NCBI RefSeq assembly: GCF_042693015.1
Contig: NZ_CP170544.1
Coordinates: forward strand, 1,178,001-1,242,000
Direction of reading: 5' to 3'
DNA from: Sphingomonas_E sp042693015
Lineage (GTDB): Bacteria; Pseudomonadota; Alphaproteobacteria; Sphingomonadales; Sphingomonadaceae
Length of the DNA stretch: 64,000 nucleotides
Position 1 is the stretch's first letter. The number at the start of each line of letters is the position of its first letter. Positions 9,606 to 18,521 of the stretch are shown here, one piece after another. The position numbers were made by a program, and so were the translations under genes. Under the pieces are notes generated by a model, which worked only from the letters and a program-made list of their open reading frames with translations, had not been told where the DNA came from and made no database searches.

Positions 9606-9737
9606 CGGCAAGAGAGGCATGGACCTCTCTTCGCACCTGCGGTAAGTCTCTCTAAGCCCGCGATCGGCGGGCGAGCACGACGCCGGCCAAGGCGCTCACG
9701 CGGGTAATGTCCCGCCACGAATCCGGAGACCGGACTT
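9606..9737 (+). terminator. hairpin between ntrX and hfq (terminator-like or leader structure)
   Basis: Just after ntrX, positions 9610-9617 (AAGAGAGG) pair perfectly with 9624-9631 (CCTCTCTT) over a six-base loop. No run of T follows, so it is either a weak terminator of the ntr operon or a processing/pausing hairpin in read-through mRNA. The remaining roughly 100 bases should contain any separate hfq promoter; I see no clear -35/-10 pair. A purine-rich ribosome site (CCGGAGA) lies before the hfq ATG. Confidence 0.4.
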
Positions 9738-10226
9738 ATGGCCGACAAGGTCAATAACCTTCAGGACATCTTCCTCAACACGCTGCGCAAGTCGAAAACC
9801 CCTGTCACCATGTTCCTGGTGAAGGGCGTGAAGCTGCAGGGCATCATTACCTGGTTCGACAATTTTTCCGTGCTGCTCCGCCGCGACGGTCAGTCGCAGC
9901 TGATCTACAAGCACGCGATCTCGACCGTGATGCCGGCCCATCCGCTCGATCTTTCGGAGATCGACAAGACGTTCGCCGAGGAGCGCAAGGCGACGCTGCT
10001 TCAGGAGATTTTCCTGAGCGCGGTGCGAAAGACTCGCGAACCGGTCACCATGTTCCTGGTCAATGGCGTGATGCTGCAGGGCGAAATCGCGGCCTACGAC
10101 CTGTTCTGCATGCTGCTGCGTCGCGACGGCATGAGCCAGTTGGTATATAAGCACGCCATCTCGACAGTGCAGCCTGCAAATCCGCTCAATCTGAGCGGTG
10201 TCGACAATGATGCGGATGAAGATTGA
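9738..10226 (+). CDS. hfq: tandem-domain RNA chaperone Hfq
   Basis: The 162-residue protein is two complete Sm-like Hfq domains in one chain, about residues 7-68 and 87-148, joined by a roughly 18-residue linker, with an acidic tail (VDNDADED). Each copy has the LQ-D/E-IFL start, VTMFLV-x-GV-x-LQG strand and the proximal-face signature YKHAIST (57-63 and 137-143). The copies have diverged: the distal-face Lys of Escherichia coli position 31 is kept in copy 1 (VKLQG) but is Met112 in copy 2 (VMLQG). A trimer of double units could give the usual six-fold ring. Hfq normally matches small RNAs to mRNAs. It is followed by hflX, as in many proteobacteria. Confidence 0.96.
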   Translation: MADKVNNLQDIFLNTLRKSKTPVTMFLVKGVKLQGIITWFDNFSVLLRRDGQSQLIYKHAISTVMPAHPLDLSEIDKTFAEERKATLLQEIFLSAVRKTREPVTMFLVNGVMLQGEIAAYDLFCMLLRRDGMSQLVYKHAISTVQPANPLNLSGVDNDADED

Positions 10227-11521
10227 GCGTATTCAATCGCGATGAAGACGACGGGCTGAGCCGCGGCGCCAAGGCGATCGTGGCTCTGCCCGATCGCGGC
10301 GGAGGCACGGGGCGTGACGCCGATGCTCGGCTGGAAGAAGCCGCAGGGCTTGCCGCCGCCATCGGTGTCGATGTCATCGAAAAGCTGGCGTTCCGCCTGC
10401 GTGATCCGAAGCCGGCGACATTGTTCGGTTCGGGCCAGGTGGAGGCGATCGCCACTGCACGGCGCATGGCCGATGCAGAACTGGTGATCATCGATGGCGC
10501 ATTGACGCCTATCCAACAACGTAATCTGGAAAAGGCGCTCGACGCCAAGGTGATCGACCGTACCGGCCTGATCCTTGAGATTTTTGGCGAGCGCGCCGCG
10601 ACGGCCGAGGGGCGGTTGCAGGTCGAACTTGCGCACCTTGATTACCAGGCGGGACGGCTGGTGCGGAGCTGGACCCACCTTGAGCGCCAGCGCGGCGGCT
10701 TCGGCTTCCTCGGCGGCCCCGGTGAAACCCAGATCGAGGCCGACCGTCGCCTGATCCGCGACCGGATGGCGAAGCTGCGGCGCGAACTGGAGCATGTCAC
10801 GCGCACCCGCGGTCTCCACCGCGCGCGGCGCCAGCGCGCGCCTTGGCCGATCATAGCGCTGGTCGGCTATACCAACGCCGGCAAATCGACGCTCTTCAAC
10901 CGGATGACCGGCGCAACCGTGATGGCGGAGGATCTGCTGTTCGCGACGCTCGACCCGACGATGCGACAGATCTCGCTGCCCGGCATCGACAAGGCCATTT
11001 TGTCCGACACGGTGGGTTTCGTGTCCGATCTGCCGACCCAGCTTGTCGCGGCCTTCCGCGCTACGCTGGAAGAGGTGACGGCAGCGGACTTCATCATCCA
11101 TGTCCGCGATATCTCGCATCCCGACAGCGAAGCGCAGGCGGCGGATGTCGCGGCGGTGCTGGAGGAGATCGGTATCAATGGCGGGGAAGGGGGCGTCCCC
11201 GTCTTCGAAGCCTGGAACAAGATCGATGCACTGCCGCCGGAAGAGGTCGAGCGCGTGCAGGCGGAGGCTGCCCGTCGCGAAGATGTCGTCGCTATTTCGG
11301 CGCTTTCCGGGGCGGGCGTCGATAGTCTCGCCCGCACGATCGCATCACGGCTGACCGCAGGAAGTCGCCGTTACAGCCTGCTTGTCGACCCAGCCGACGG
11401 CAGCGCGATCGCCTGGCTGCATGCGCATGGCGAGGTGCTGTCGCAGGAATTGCAGGACGACAGGCTGGCGATTGAGGTCAAGCTGAGCGAGCCCGACTGG
11501 GCGCGCTTCCAGGCGCGCTGA
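10223..11521 (+). CDS. hflX: ribosome-associated GTPase HflX
   Basis: The 432-residue GTPase has an N-terminal HflX domain with a glycine-rich segment (GGFGFLGGPGETQIEADRR, near 167-185), G1 motif GYTNAGKST, G3 region SDTVGF and G4-like NKID. In studied bacteria it splits stalled or heat-damaged 70S ribosomes. The start is a TTG at 10223 that overlaps the TGA of hfq (four bases shared), which implies coupled translation of a low-level product. Its 3' end overlaps the convergent mazG by 44 bases. Confidence 0.95.
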   Translation: MSVFNRDEDDGLSRGAKAIVALPDRGGGTGRDADARLEEAAGLAAAIGVDVIEKLAFRLRDPKPATLFGSGQVEAIATARRMADAELVIIDGALTPIQQRNLEKALDAKVIDRTGLILEIFGERAATAEGRLQVELAHLDYQAGRLVRSWTHLERQRGGFGFLGGPGETQIEADRRLIRDRMAKLRRELEHVTRTRGLHRARRQRAPWPIIALVGYTNAGKSTLFNRMTGATVMAEDLLFATLDPTMRQISLPGIDKAILSDTVGFVSDLPTQLVAAFRATLEEVTAADFIIHVRDISHPDSEAQAADVAAVLEEIGINGGEGGVPVFEAWNKIDALPPEEVERVQAEAARREDVVAISALSGAGVDSLARTIASRLTAGSRRYSLLVDPADGSAIAWLHAHGEVLSQELQDDRLAIEVKLSEPDWARFQAR

Positions 11522-12260
11522 TCCCGCCGCGCTCAGCCGCCTTGGCTTGATCCCACAGCGCATCCTTACCCTCGAGATCGAGGCTTTCGAACCCGGCGCC
11601 AGCGATCGCCTCCATGGCGCGGAAGCGGCGTTCGAACTTGGCGTTGGCTGAGCGCAGTGCGGCCTCGGCATCGACGCCGTGATGGCGCGCCCAATTGACC
11701 ACCGCGAAGAGCAGGTCGCCGAATTCCTCGGTCAGTGCTTCAGCGTCGGGCGCGGTCTGCACCTCTTCCAGTTCTTCGATGATCTTGGCGCGGGGGCCGT
11801 CGGTATCCGGCCAGTCGAAGCCGGTGCGGGCGGCGCGCTTTTGAAGCTTTTCGGCGCGGAGCAAGGCGGGCAGGCCGAGCGCGACGCCGGCGAGCGCCGA
11901 TCCATCGCTGTTAACCTTTCTTTCCTCGGCCTTGATCGTCTCCCAGCCGGGGGAAGCGCTGTCGCCGAAGACGTGGGGATGGCGGCGGATCATCTTGTCA
12001 CAGATCGCGGCGATAACGTCATCAATTGCGAAGGCGCCGCGTTCCTCGGCCATGCGGGCGTGATAGACGACCTGCAACTGGAGATCGCCGAGTTCGTCCT
12101 TGAGCGATGCCATGTCCTCGCGGGCGCAGGCATCGGCCACTTCATAGGCTTCCTCGATCGTGTAAGGGGCGATCGTCTCGAAGGTCTGTACCCGATCCCA
12201 GGGGCAGCCGGTTTCGGGATCGCGGAGGCGTTCCATGATGGCGACGAGACGATCGAGCAT
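11478..12260 (-). CDS. mazG: nucleoside triphosphate pyrophosphohydrolase MazG
   Basis: The 260-residue enzyme (start ATG at 12260, MLDRLVAIMERLRDP) hydrolyses (d)NTPs to monophosphates and limits mutagenic nucleotides. Two tandem MazG domains are present: the first with CPWD, EEAYEVADA and LKDELGDLQLQVVYHA, the second with IIEELEEVQ and LTEEFGDLLFAVVNWAR, whose acidic residues bind magnesium. The open frame continues upstream of this start but with no family similarity, so the upstream part is left out. Its C-terminus reaches into the 3' end of convergent hflX. Confidence 0.93.
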   Translation of the reverse strand: MLDRLVAIMERLRDPETGCPWDRVQTFETIAPYTIEEAYEVADACAREDMASLKDELGDLQLQVVYHARMAEERGAFAIDDVIAAICDKMIRRHPHVFGDSASPGWETIKAEERKVNSDGSALAGVALGLPALLRAEKLQKRAARTGFDWPDTDGPRAKIIEELEEVQTAPDAEALTEEFGDLLFAVVNWARHHGVDAEAALRSANAKFERRFRAMEAIAGAGFESLDLEGKDALWDQAKAAERGGISAPGSAPSRARSA

Positions 12261-12538
12261 GGGACAAGCACCTGTTTTGGTCGAGTTTGGTTGGATCGCG
12301 ACAAATCTGTTAGCGCCACTTTGAAATGAGACTCTCAAGCCAATTGCTTGGGAGCGCAACGCTTCAAGAAACCTCCATGCCACCACCGACGCGCGGATCA
12401 AAGCGCTGGCGGCGGTGGCGCTATGGAGCCCTGCGCATCGGTTTGATCGATCGTGGCCAGGACTCTCGATCAACGATGCCGTGCTTGTGGAGGCGGAAGC
12501 CTCCCGCCATCCTCCGACATGCAATCCGACCGAAGACG

Positions 12539-12886
12539 TCAGTCGAGCGCCGCGATGACGATGATCTCGACCTTGTAATCGGGCGTCGCCAGTTTCGACT
12601 CTCCGGTCGCCCGTGCCGGTGCATTGGCCGGATCGACCCACGCGTCCCACACCGCGTTCATCTCGCCAAATGTGGCCATATCAGCGAGCCAGATGGTGGC
12701 AGAAAGAATCTTCGACTTGTCGGTGCCGGCCTCGGCCAACAGATCGTCGATCTCGCGGAGCACCGCCCGGGTTTGAATGGTCACGCTTTCGCCCGGCGCG
12801 CCGACCTGACCGGCGAGATAGACGGTGTTGCCGTGAATGACGGCCTGGCTCATGCGGGGGCCAGCTTCAAGGCGGCGGATGGTCAT
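12539..12886 (-). CDS. RidA/YjgF family enamine-imine deaminase
   Basis: The 115-residue protein starts at ATG 12886 behind a clear AAGGAAAT ribosome site. It has the RidA fold signatures: VYLAGQVG near residue 22, a central helix with QTRAVLREIDDLLAEAG and the ARATGE segment with the conserved Arg that binds substrate carboxylate, but the C-terminal end is of the branch often found with amino-acid oxidases. RidA proteins hydrolyse reactive 2-imino acids such as iminopropionate. Its position right behind dadA suggests it clears the imine made when D-alanine is oxidised. Confidence 0.9.
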   Translation of the reverse strand: MTIRRLEAGPRMSQAVIHGNTVYLAGQVGAPGESVTIQTRAVLREIDDLLAEAGTDKSKILSATIWLADMATFGEMNAVWDAWVDPANAPARATGESKLATPDYKVEIIVIAALD

Positions 12887-12911
12887 CTTTATTTCCTTTC
12901 GGGTTGGGAGT

Positions 12912-14171
12912 TCAGGCTCTGCCATAGCGCGCGATCGAAAGATCATCGGTGTCGATCGCCGGCGCCTTGCCGCTGACGATGTCGGCGAGCACATGTCCGG
13001 AGCCGCATGCCATCGTCCAGCCAAGCGTTCCATGGCCGGTGTTGAGAAAGAGATTGGGAAGCGCAGTCGGTCCGATGACCGGCGTTCCATCGGGTGTCAT
13101 CGGCCGCAGACCGGACCAGTAGCTCGCCGCCGCAATGTCGCCGGCGCCGGGAAACAGGTCTCCCACCGAATAAGCGAGCGTCGCGCGGCGGCGTTCGGGC
13201 AGGATATTATTGTAGCCGGAGATCTCGGCCATGCCGCCGACGCGGATGCGATCACCCAGCCGCGTGATCGCAATCTTGAAGGTCTCGTCCATCAGCGTTG
13301 AGACGGGCGCGCGCGCCGCATCGATGATGGGGACGGTTATCGAATAGCCCTTCACGGGATAGACTGGGAGCCCCATACCCAACGGTCGCACCAGCCGCGC
13401 CGAATGGCTGCCAAGCGCCACGACATAGGCGTCGGCGACAAAGTGGCCGCGGTCGGTCCGCACACCAATCACTTTGCCTCCTGCGGTCTCGATCGCCTCG
13501 ATGTTCACGCCATAATGGAAGGCAACGCCCTTGGAGCCCGCCAGCCCGGCAAGGGCATTGGTAAACTTGAAACAATCGCCGGTCTCGTCATTGGGCAGAC
13601 GCAGGCCGCCGGTCAATTTGTGCTGGACGCTGGCGAGGCCCGGTTCGACAGCAACGCAGCCGGCCGCATCGAGTATCTCGAACGGCACGCCGCCGGCGCG
13701 GAGCACCTCGACATCCTTGGCGATGCCGTCGAGCTGCTTTTGGGTGCGGAACAGCTGAAGCGTGCCCTGCATCCGCTCGTCATAGGCGATGCCGGTTTCC
13801 GCGCGCAGGTCGATCAGCCGGTCGCGGCTGAATTCGGCGAGGCGGACCATGCGGCCCTTGTTCACGGCATAGCGCGCGCTCGTGCAGTTGCGGAGCATAG
13901 CGAACAGCCAGCCAAGCATCTCGCGGTCGATCTGCGGACGCAGGATCAGCGGGGCATGTTCCATGAGCAGCCACTTGATCGCCTTTTGCGGAATACCCGG
14001 CGCTGCCCAGGGAGACGCGTAGCCCGGTGAGACTTCGCCGGCATTGGCGAAGCTGGTCTCAAGCGCCGGTCCGGCCTGTCTGTCGATGACGACAACCTCA
14101 TGCCCGGCCTTTGCGAGATACCAGGCCGATGTGACGCCGATGACGCCACCGCCGAGAATTACAATCTTCAT
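12912..14171 (-). CDS. dadA: D-amino acid dehydrogenase (DadA)
   Basis: The 419-residue flavoprotein starts at ATG 14171 (MKIVILGGGVIGVTSAW), where the GxGxxG dinucleotide motif binds FAD. VVIDRQAGPALETSFANAG is the typical DadA continuation, with a C-terminal GTLGWTMACGSG FAD segment. It oxidises D-alanine to pyruvate and ammonia and feeds electrons to the respiratory chain at the membrane. The start overlaps the stop of alr by four bases, so racemase and dehydrogenase are made together. Confidence 0.95.
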   Translation of the reverse strand: MKIVILGGGVIGVTSAWYLAKAGHEVVVIDRQAGPALETSFANAGEVSPGYASPWAAPGIPQKAIKWLLMEHAPLILRPQIDREMLGWLFAMLRNCTSARYAVNKGRMVRLAEFSRDRLIDLRAETGIAYDERMQGTLQLFRTQKQLDGIAKDVEVLRAGGVPFEILDAAGCVAVEPGLASVQHKLTGGLRLPNDETGDCFKFTNALAGLAGSKGVAFHYGVNIEAIETAGGKVIGVRTDRGHFVADAYVVALGSHSARLVRPLGMGLPVYPVKGYSITVPIIDAARAPVSTLMDETFKIAITRLGDRIRVGGMAEISGYNNILPERRRATLAYSVGDLFPGAGDIAAASYWSGLRPMTPDGTPVIGPTALPNLFLNTGHGTLGWTMACGSGHVLADIVSGKAPAIDTDDLSIARYGRA

Positions 14172-15307
14172 GCAGCCCTCGCTTCGGAGGCTCCGACGGT
14201 CTCGCAATAGCTGCGATGATAGCGCGCACCGAGGCTCGTCAGGATCTCATAGGAAATTGTACCTGCGTCACGCGCGAGCGTGTCGATCGATTGATTGGGG
14301 CCGATCAGTTCTATCCAGTCACCGGGGGCGAGTTCGCCTTCCGCCAGTTCCGTGACGTCGAGGGTAATGCTGTCCATGGACACGCGCCCCGCGATCGGCA
14401 GCCGATGACCGTTGAACCAGGCCGCGCCCCGATTGCCCAGCGAACGGGGCAGCCCATCGGCATAGCCGACGCCGATAGTAGCGACCCGGGACGGGCGTTC
14501 CGCGCTAAAGCTGAGGCCATAGCCGACCCCGCTACCCGCAGGAATATTGCGCAGCTGGATCACACGGGCCTCCAGGGTCACCACGGGACGTATCGGGTTC
14601 TCCGCCGCGTCATCGGGCGCGCCGCCATAGAGTGCGACGCCGGTACGGGCGAGATCGAAATGGAAGCCTGCCGTGAGGAATGCGCCGCCGGAATTTGCCA
14701 GCGATCGGGGTACGTTCGGAAAATGCTTTGCCAGTGCCTCGAAACGGGCGAGTTGCGCCGCATTCGCCGGATGATCGGGTGTGTCGGCGCAGGCGAGATG
14801 GCTCATGATGAGTTCCAGCGACACGTCTGATCCGAAGCGCGCGTCGGCGGCAAGTCCGATAGCTTCTTGTGGTGCGAGCCCCAGCCTTGACATGCCGGTA
14901 TCCACCTGCAGAGCCGCACGCAGAGAGCGCCCCAAAGATCGGGCGATTTCCTGCCATCGGCGAGCTTGGTCCAGCGAATTGAGGACGGGGACAATATCGC
15001 TACGCGCGCAGGCCGTTTCACTGCCGGGCATCAATCCGTTGAGCACCCAGATCGTCGCAGCGTCGGGCAGGCAGGGACGCAGTTCAAGCGCCTCGACGAA
15101 ATGCGCGACGAAGAAATTCCGGCAACCAGCTTCGAACAACTCTGGCGCGACCCGCGCAGCGCTCAGCCCGTAAGCGTTGGCTTTCACCACGGCGGCAAGG
15201 TGCGCGGGCGCCACGCGCGCGGCGAGCGTACTGTAATTTTCCACCAGCGCCCGCAGGTCTATCCGCAGCCGCCCTCCCGCAATCGCAGAGCCGTCATCGT
15301 CGAACAT
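14168..15307 (-). CDS. alr: alanine racemase, catabolic type
   Basis: The 379-residue PLP enzyme interconverts L- and D-alanine. The PLP lysine is Lys42 in VVKANAYGLS, and the second catalytic tyrosine lies in VGYGLSFSAERPSRVATIGVGYADGLPR. The C-terminal beta domain has GRVSMDSITLDVTEL. Its operon with dadA and ridA indicates a catabolic role, although it may also supply D-alanine for peptidoglycan. It is the first gene of the leftward operon and divergent from the Lrp-type regulator. Confidence 0.95.
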   Translation of the reverse strand: MFDDDGSAIAGGRLRIDLRALVENYSTLAARVAPAHLAAVVKANAYGLSAARVAPELFEAGCRNFFVAHFVEALELRPCLPDAATIWVLNGLMPGSETACARSDIVPVLNSLDQARRWQEIARSLGRSLRAALQVDTGMSRLGLAPQEAIGLAADARFGSDVSLELIMSHLACADTPDHPANAAQLARFEALAKHFPNVPRSLANSGGAFLTAGFHFDLARTGVALYGGAPDDAAENPIRPVVTLEARVIQLRNIPAGSGVGYGLSFSAERPSRVATIGVGYADGLPRSLGNRGAAWFNGHRLPIAGRVSMDSITLDVTELAEGELAPGDWIELIGPNQSIDTLARDAGTISYEILTSLGARYHRSYCETVGASEARAA

Positions 15308-15431
15308 CGCTCTAAACCCTCCGGGACTGGAGGCTAGGCCATCATCGTTCGAAGAAATGGCATTTTGTTGATAGGAGATTTCAAAAATTCTCCTTCAGTG
15401 CAATAATATGCGTATCAAATGGAGAATGATT
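15308..15431. promoter_or_regulatory. divergent promoter region with Lrp-type operator candidate
   Basis: Between alr and the Lrp-type gene the sequence is locally AT-rich. Positions 15374-15393 form an imperfect palindrome with GGAGA and TCTCC arms around TTTCAAAAAT. A further copy of the half site, GGAGAAT, occurs at 15421-15427, next to the regulator start. Inverted and repeated half sites in a divergent gap are typical of Lrp/AsnC binding. No experimental data support it here. Confidence 0.5.
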
Positions 15432-15911
15432 GTGTCACTTGACGCCATCGATCGCAACATCATCCGGTTGCTGCGTCTCAACGGCCGCATGCCCAACAGC
15501 GAATTGGCGCAGCAGGTCGGGCTGTCGCCGTCGGCGTGCCTGCGTCGAATAAACAATCTCGAGGCGAGCGGCGTCATCCGCGGCTATACCGCCATCGTCG
15601 CCGGCGCCGCGGATGAAGGCATCATCGCCATCGTCCGGATCACGCTGGAACGACAGACCGAAGCCTACCTTAACCGCTTCGAGGCCGCCGTCCGCTCACA
15701 TCCCGAGATTCAGGAGTGCTTCCTGATGACGGGAGACGCCGACTATATCCTGCGCGCCTCCGCACCCAGCGCCGCTGCTTATGAGGCGATACATAAGGAA
15801 ATCCTCTCCCGCCTGCCGGGCGTGGTGCGGATTCATTCCAGCATCGCGATGCGGAACGTGTTGCACCCGGTGAGCTCGTCGGGGCGATTGCATAGCGGTA
15901 AGGCCCGATAG
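15426..15911 (+). CDS. Lrp/AsnC family transcriptional regulator (probable regulator of alr-dadA-ridA)
   Basis: About 161 residues from ATG 15426; a GTG at 15432 and an ATG at 15408 are alternative starts. The N-terminal winged helix-turn-helix (LDAIDRNIIRLLRLNGRMPNSELAQQVGLSPSACLRRINNLEASGVI) is followed by a RAM effector domain (IVRITLERQTEAYLNRFEAAV, then GDADYILRA). The family forms octamer-like discs and senses amino acids. Being divergent from alr-dadA-ridA, it is likely the alanine-responsive regulator, comparable to DadR of other proteobacteria; this is inferred from position. Confidence 0.9.
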   Translation: MIVSLDAIDRNIIRLLRLNGRMPNSELAQQVGLSPSACLRRINNLEASGVIRGYTAIVAGAADEGIIAIVRITLERQTEAYLNRFEAAVRSHPEIQECFLMTGDADYILRASAPSAAAYEAIHKEILSRLPGVVRIHSSIAMRNVLHPVSSSGRLHSGKAR

Positions 15912-16192
15912 CACGGTCTAGGGAATGCAGCGGGGGCGGGGGCCACCGCCATAGCCGACATCCATGCGGTGCGCGCTGTTTCGACCGCTATCGATCCGAA
16001 TTGCGGGGGAGTTGATCGACAGACAATTGAGTCCGCTTTTCCCGGCGAGGGCATAGGGCGAGCGTGTCAGGGCTCGCGCCGTCGGTCAGACGCAAGCGCG
16101 GACCTGACCAGAATGCCTTTCTTGCGGTCCGATTTCCAAGGTGTTGAGAAAATGCAGGCGATTGGCGAGCGTTGCATCGCGATGCTGTCGCA
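15912..16192. other. non-coding stretch without recognised features
   Basis: Between the Lrp-type gene and the GAF gene, both of which end here (convergent), there are about 280 bases. I see no credible short gene, RNA gene or strong terminator in it. Confidence 0.5.
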
Positions 16193-16756
16193 TCAGCCTG
16201 CGGATCGATCATCTGTAGAGAGCAATCGGCCGGCGGGTCGCGTTGCCATTCGGCGCTCGAGAATTTGGGCTACTCGATCAGCAAAGTCGCGCAACGTCGC
16301 CACGACTTCCGGCGTGCTCACTTTCCGGCGTGCAGGGTCGATGGCGCAAAGCGTGCCATAGAATTCGCCGTTCGACAGGAGGATCGGGAAAGAGGCGTAG
16401 CTCTTGAATCCATAGAGGATAGGGACGGGATGGGTGCGCCATTCCAAATCGATCGTCGCGTCGTCGAACACGACAGCGAGTCCGTTTCCGCGGATCTCAC
16501 TGCAAATGGTGGTGGCGATTTGCAACTCGCCGCCGGGAGTCAGCCCGAATTCGATTTTGTCGAGCACCTGGCAAGCGATCCATCGGTCTTCGGTGACCCG
16601 CGCGACGGCGGCGAAACCCATGTCGGTAAGACGACATACATCCGCGAGTATCTCGCGAATTGCATCACTATCCCCGTCTACCACGGACTGTGCATTCAGG
16701 CTGTCCTGCATGCTCTTCGCTTGGAGCCCCGAGGGCGCAATGTCCAGCGTTGCCAT
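16193..16756 (-). CDS. stand-alone GAF domain protein
   Basis: About 187 residues from ATG 16756 (a later ATG at 16711 and an earlier one at 16855 are possible). The sequence from about residue 25 (REILADVCRLTDMGFAAVARVTEDRWIACQVLD) through the FPILLSNGEFYGTLCAIDP segment is a GAF domain of the type found at the N-terminus of sensor kinases, with a short C-terminal helix (VVATLRDFADRVAQILERR) but no kinase or cyclase domain. It may be a small-molecule or redox sensor that acts on a partner protein. No partner is evident nearby. Confidence 0.75.
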   Translation of the reverse strand: MATLDIAPSGLQAKSMQDSLNAQSVVDGDSDAIREILADVCRLTDMGFAAVARVTEDRWIACQVLDKIEFGLTPGGELQIATTICSEIRGNGLAVVFDDATIDLEWRTHPVPILYGFKSYASFPILLSNGEFYGTLCAIDPARRKVSTPEVVATLRDFADRVAQILERRMATRPAGRLLSTDDRSAG

Positions 16757-16931
16757 TGGGCCAGCAAGGCAACGATATGAGGGTTGGCAGTTGTCGCCGC
16801 CATTCCGGTCGTTCAAGCCTGCGTCGGCGACGCCATCCAATAAAGTCCGCTCCAATCGGCATTGCCCAATATCTCCAATGACAGGACCATCCTATCCCAT
16901 TACACCCGCATTTGATCATGAGGGGGAAGAT

Positions 16932-18521
16932 ATGGCTCAGACGATCGATCGACGTGAAATACTAAAATTCACCAGCGCAGGAGCTATCGCATCTTTCGCT
17001 CTTCCCGCCATCGCTGCCGACATCTATGACGATGCTTCCTGGCTAGACCCGCTGGTCGGACATTTCATGAATAGCTTCGATGTCCCCGGCTTCGGCATCA
17101 CCATCCTCCGCCCCAGTAAGCCACCGATCGCGCGCGGCTATGGTATTCGCACCTTAGGCAAGACCGATAAGGTCGACGAGCACACGCTGTTCGCCATCGC
17201 TTCGAACAGCAAGGCCTTCACCGCCACGGCGCTCGCCATGCTGGTTGATGACGGCAAGGTCGAATGGGAAGCGCCGGTCACGCGCTATATCCCCGAATTC
17301 GCCATGAGCGATCCGGCGGTCACGGCGATGATGACGGTGCGGGATCTGCTGGTCCACAGCAGTGGTCTGCCGCTCGGCGCGGGCGACCTGATGCAATTTC
17401 CGGAAACCACCCATTCGATCGCGGATATCGTGCATGGTCTGCGTTACCTGCCGCTCGAAACGGGTTTTCGCACCCGCTACGCGTATGACAATGTCCTCTA
17501 TATTGTCGCTGGCGAGGTGATCGCGCGCGCCTCGGGCATGAGCTGGCAAGATTTCATCGCGGCGCGTATCCTGAGGCCTCTCGGCATGGCCGATAGCGTC
17601 CCCGTCTTGTCGCGCATCCGTACCGCTAATGTCGCGGGACGCCACGCGCGACTTGGCCCGCCATTGCGCGGCATGGGGCCGATGCAACGGGTCGCGCCGG
17701 ATGAACAGGACAAGATTGGCGCTGCCGGAGGAATCAACGCCAGCGCGTACGACGCCGCTGCCTGGCTGCAGTTCCAGCTCGATCGCGGCCGCCTCTCAAA
17801 CGGAAAGCGGTTGTTCAGTGAAGCCCAGGCCGACGCCATGTGGACTCCGCGCACCTTGCTCAATGGCAACGGCAAAGGACCCGACCTGTCGAACCCGGGC
17901 CGGTCGGTGCTCGGTGCCTACGCATTGGGATGGGGCGTCCATGATTATCGAGGCCAGCGCCTCATTTCGCATTCGGGCGGGCTGACCGGGCAGGCCACCG
18001 AACATGCGCTGCTGCCCGACCGTGGCTTTGGTGTCGCAGTCTATTCCAATGTCGAGGAGCGGACCGCCCGCGCCTTGCGCAATGCGATCCTGGATCATTT
18101 GCTCGGCGCCCCCGCTTTTGACTGGGTCGCGGCACGTGCAAAGGATGTCGCGCAGGAGCAAGGCGAAGCGTTGAAGGAAATGGGCGCCGCACTGCGGACG
18201 CCACCGCCCGGCGGCCCCAGCCTCGCGCTTGACGTTTATGCCGGCCGCTACCGCGACCCATGGTATGGCGATGTGGTGGTCATGCGCACCGCGAACGGTC
18301 TTTCGATCGACTTCACCAGAACGCCCGCCTTCAAGAGCGCGCTTGAACCCTGGGGCAAAGATGCGTTCCGCACCCGCTTCGCCCCGGGTGTGGGCGAGGA
18401 TGCCGTGGTCCAGTTCAAAATCGAAGCCGGCCGCATCTCGTCGGTCACAATGAAGGCGCTCTCTCCATTGGCCGATTTCAGTTTCGATTTTCAGCATCTC
18501 CAGCTGGTCCCGGTGCGGTAG
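16932..18521 (+). CDS. exported serine hydrolase, class C beta-lactamase fold, with C-terminal DUF3471-like domain
   Basis: The 529-residue protein starts at ATG 16932 behind AGGGGGAAG. The N-terminus (DRREILKFTSAGAIASFALP) looks like a twin-arginine signal. Catalytic motifs of the beta-lactamase/penicillin-binding-protein fold are SNSK (Ser91, Lys94), YDN (Tyr185, Asn187) and HSGG in the third-motif position. The C-terminal 100 residues (ALDVYAGRYRDPWYGDVVV) resemble the lipocalin-like DUF3471 domain often joined to such hydrolases. Relatives include esterases and D-aminopeptidases; the substrate cannot be told from sequence. The open frame extends upstream but that part overlaps the GAF gene and has no similarity. 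Confidence 0.88.
   Translation: MAQTIDRREILKFTSAGAIASFALPAIAADIYDDASWLDPLVGHFMNSFDVPGFGITILRPSKPPIARGYGIRTLGKTDKVDEHTLFAIASNSKAFTATALAMLVDDGKVEWEAPVTRYIPEFAMSDPAVTAMMTVRDLLVHSSGLPLGAGDLMQFPETTHSIADIVHGLRYLPLETGFRTRYAYDNVLYIVAGEVIARASGMSWQDFIAARILRPLGMADSVPVLSRIRTANVAGRHARLGPPLRGMGPMQRVAPDEQDKIGAAGGINASAYDAAAWLQFQLDRGRLSNGKRLFSEAQADAMWTPRTLLNGNGKGPDLSNPGRSVLGAYALGWGVHDYRGQRLISHSGGLTGQATEHALLPDRGFGVAVYSNVEERTARALRNAILDHLLGAPAFDWVAARAKDVAQEQGEALKEMGAALRTPPPGGPSLALDVYAGRYRDPWYGDVVVMRTANGLSIDFTRTPAFKSALEPWGKDAFRTRFAPGVGEDAVVQFKIEAGRISSVTMKALSPLADFSFDFQHLQLVPVR

Noticed and set aside
12261..12538. small genes in the gap between mazG and ridA
   Set aside because: All open frames lack a ribosome site and any similarity; the mazG frame opens upstream of its true start but only by chance.
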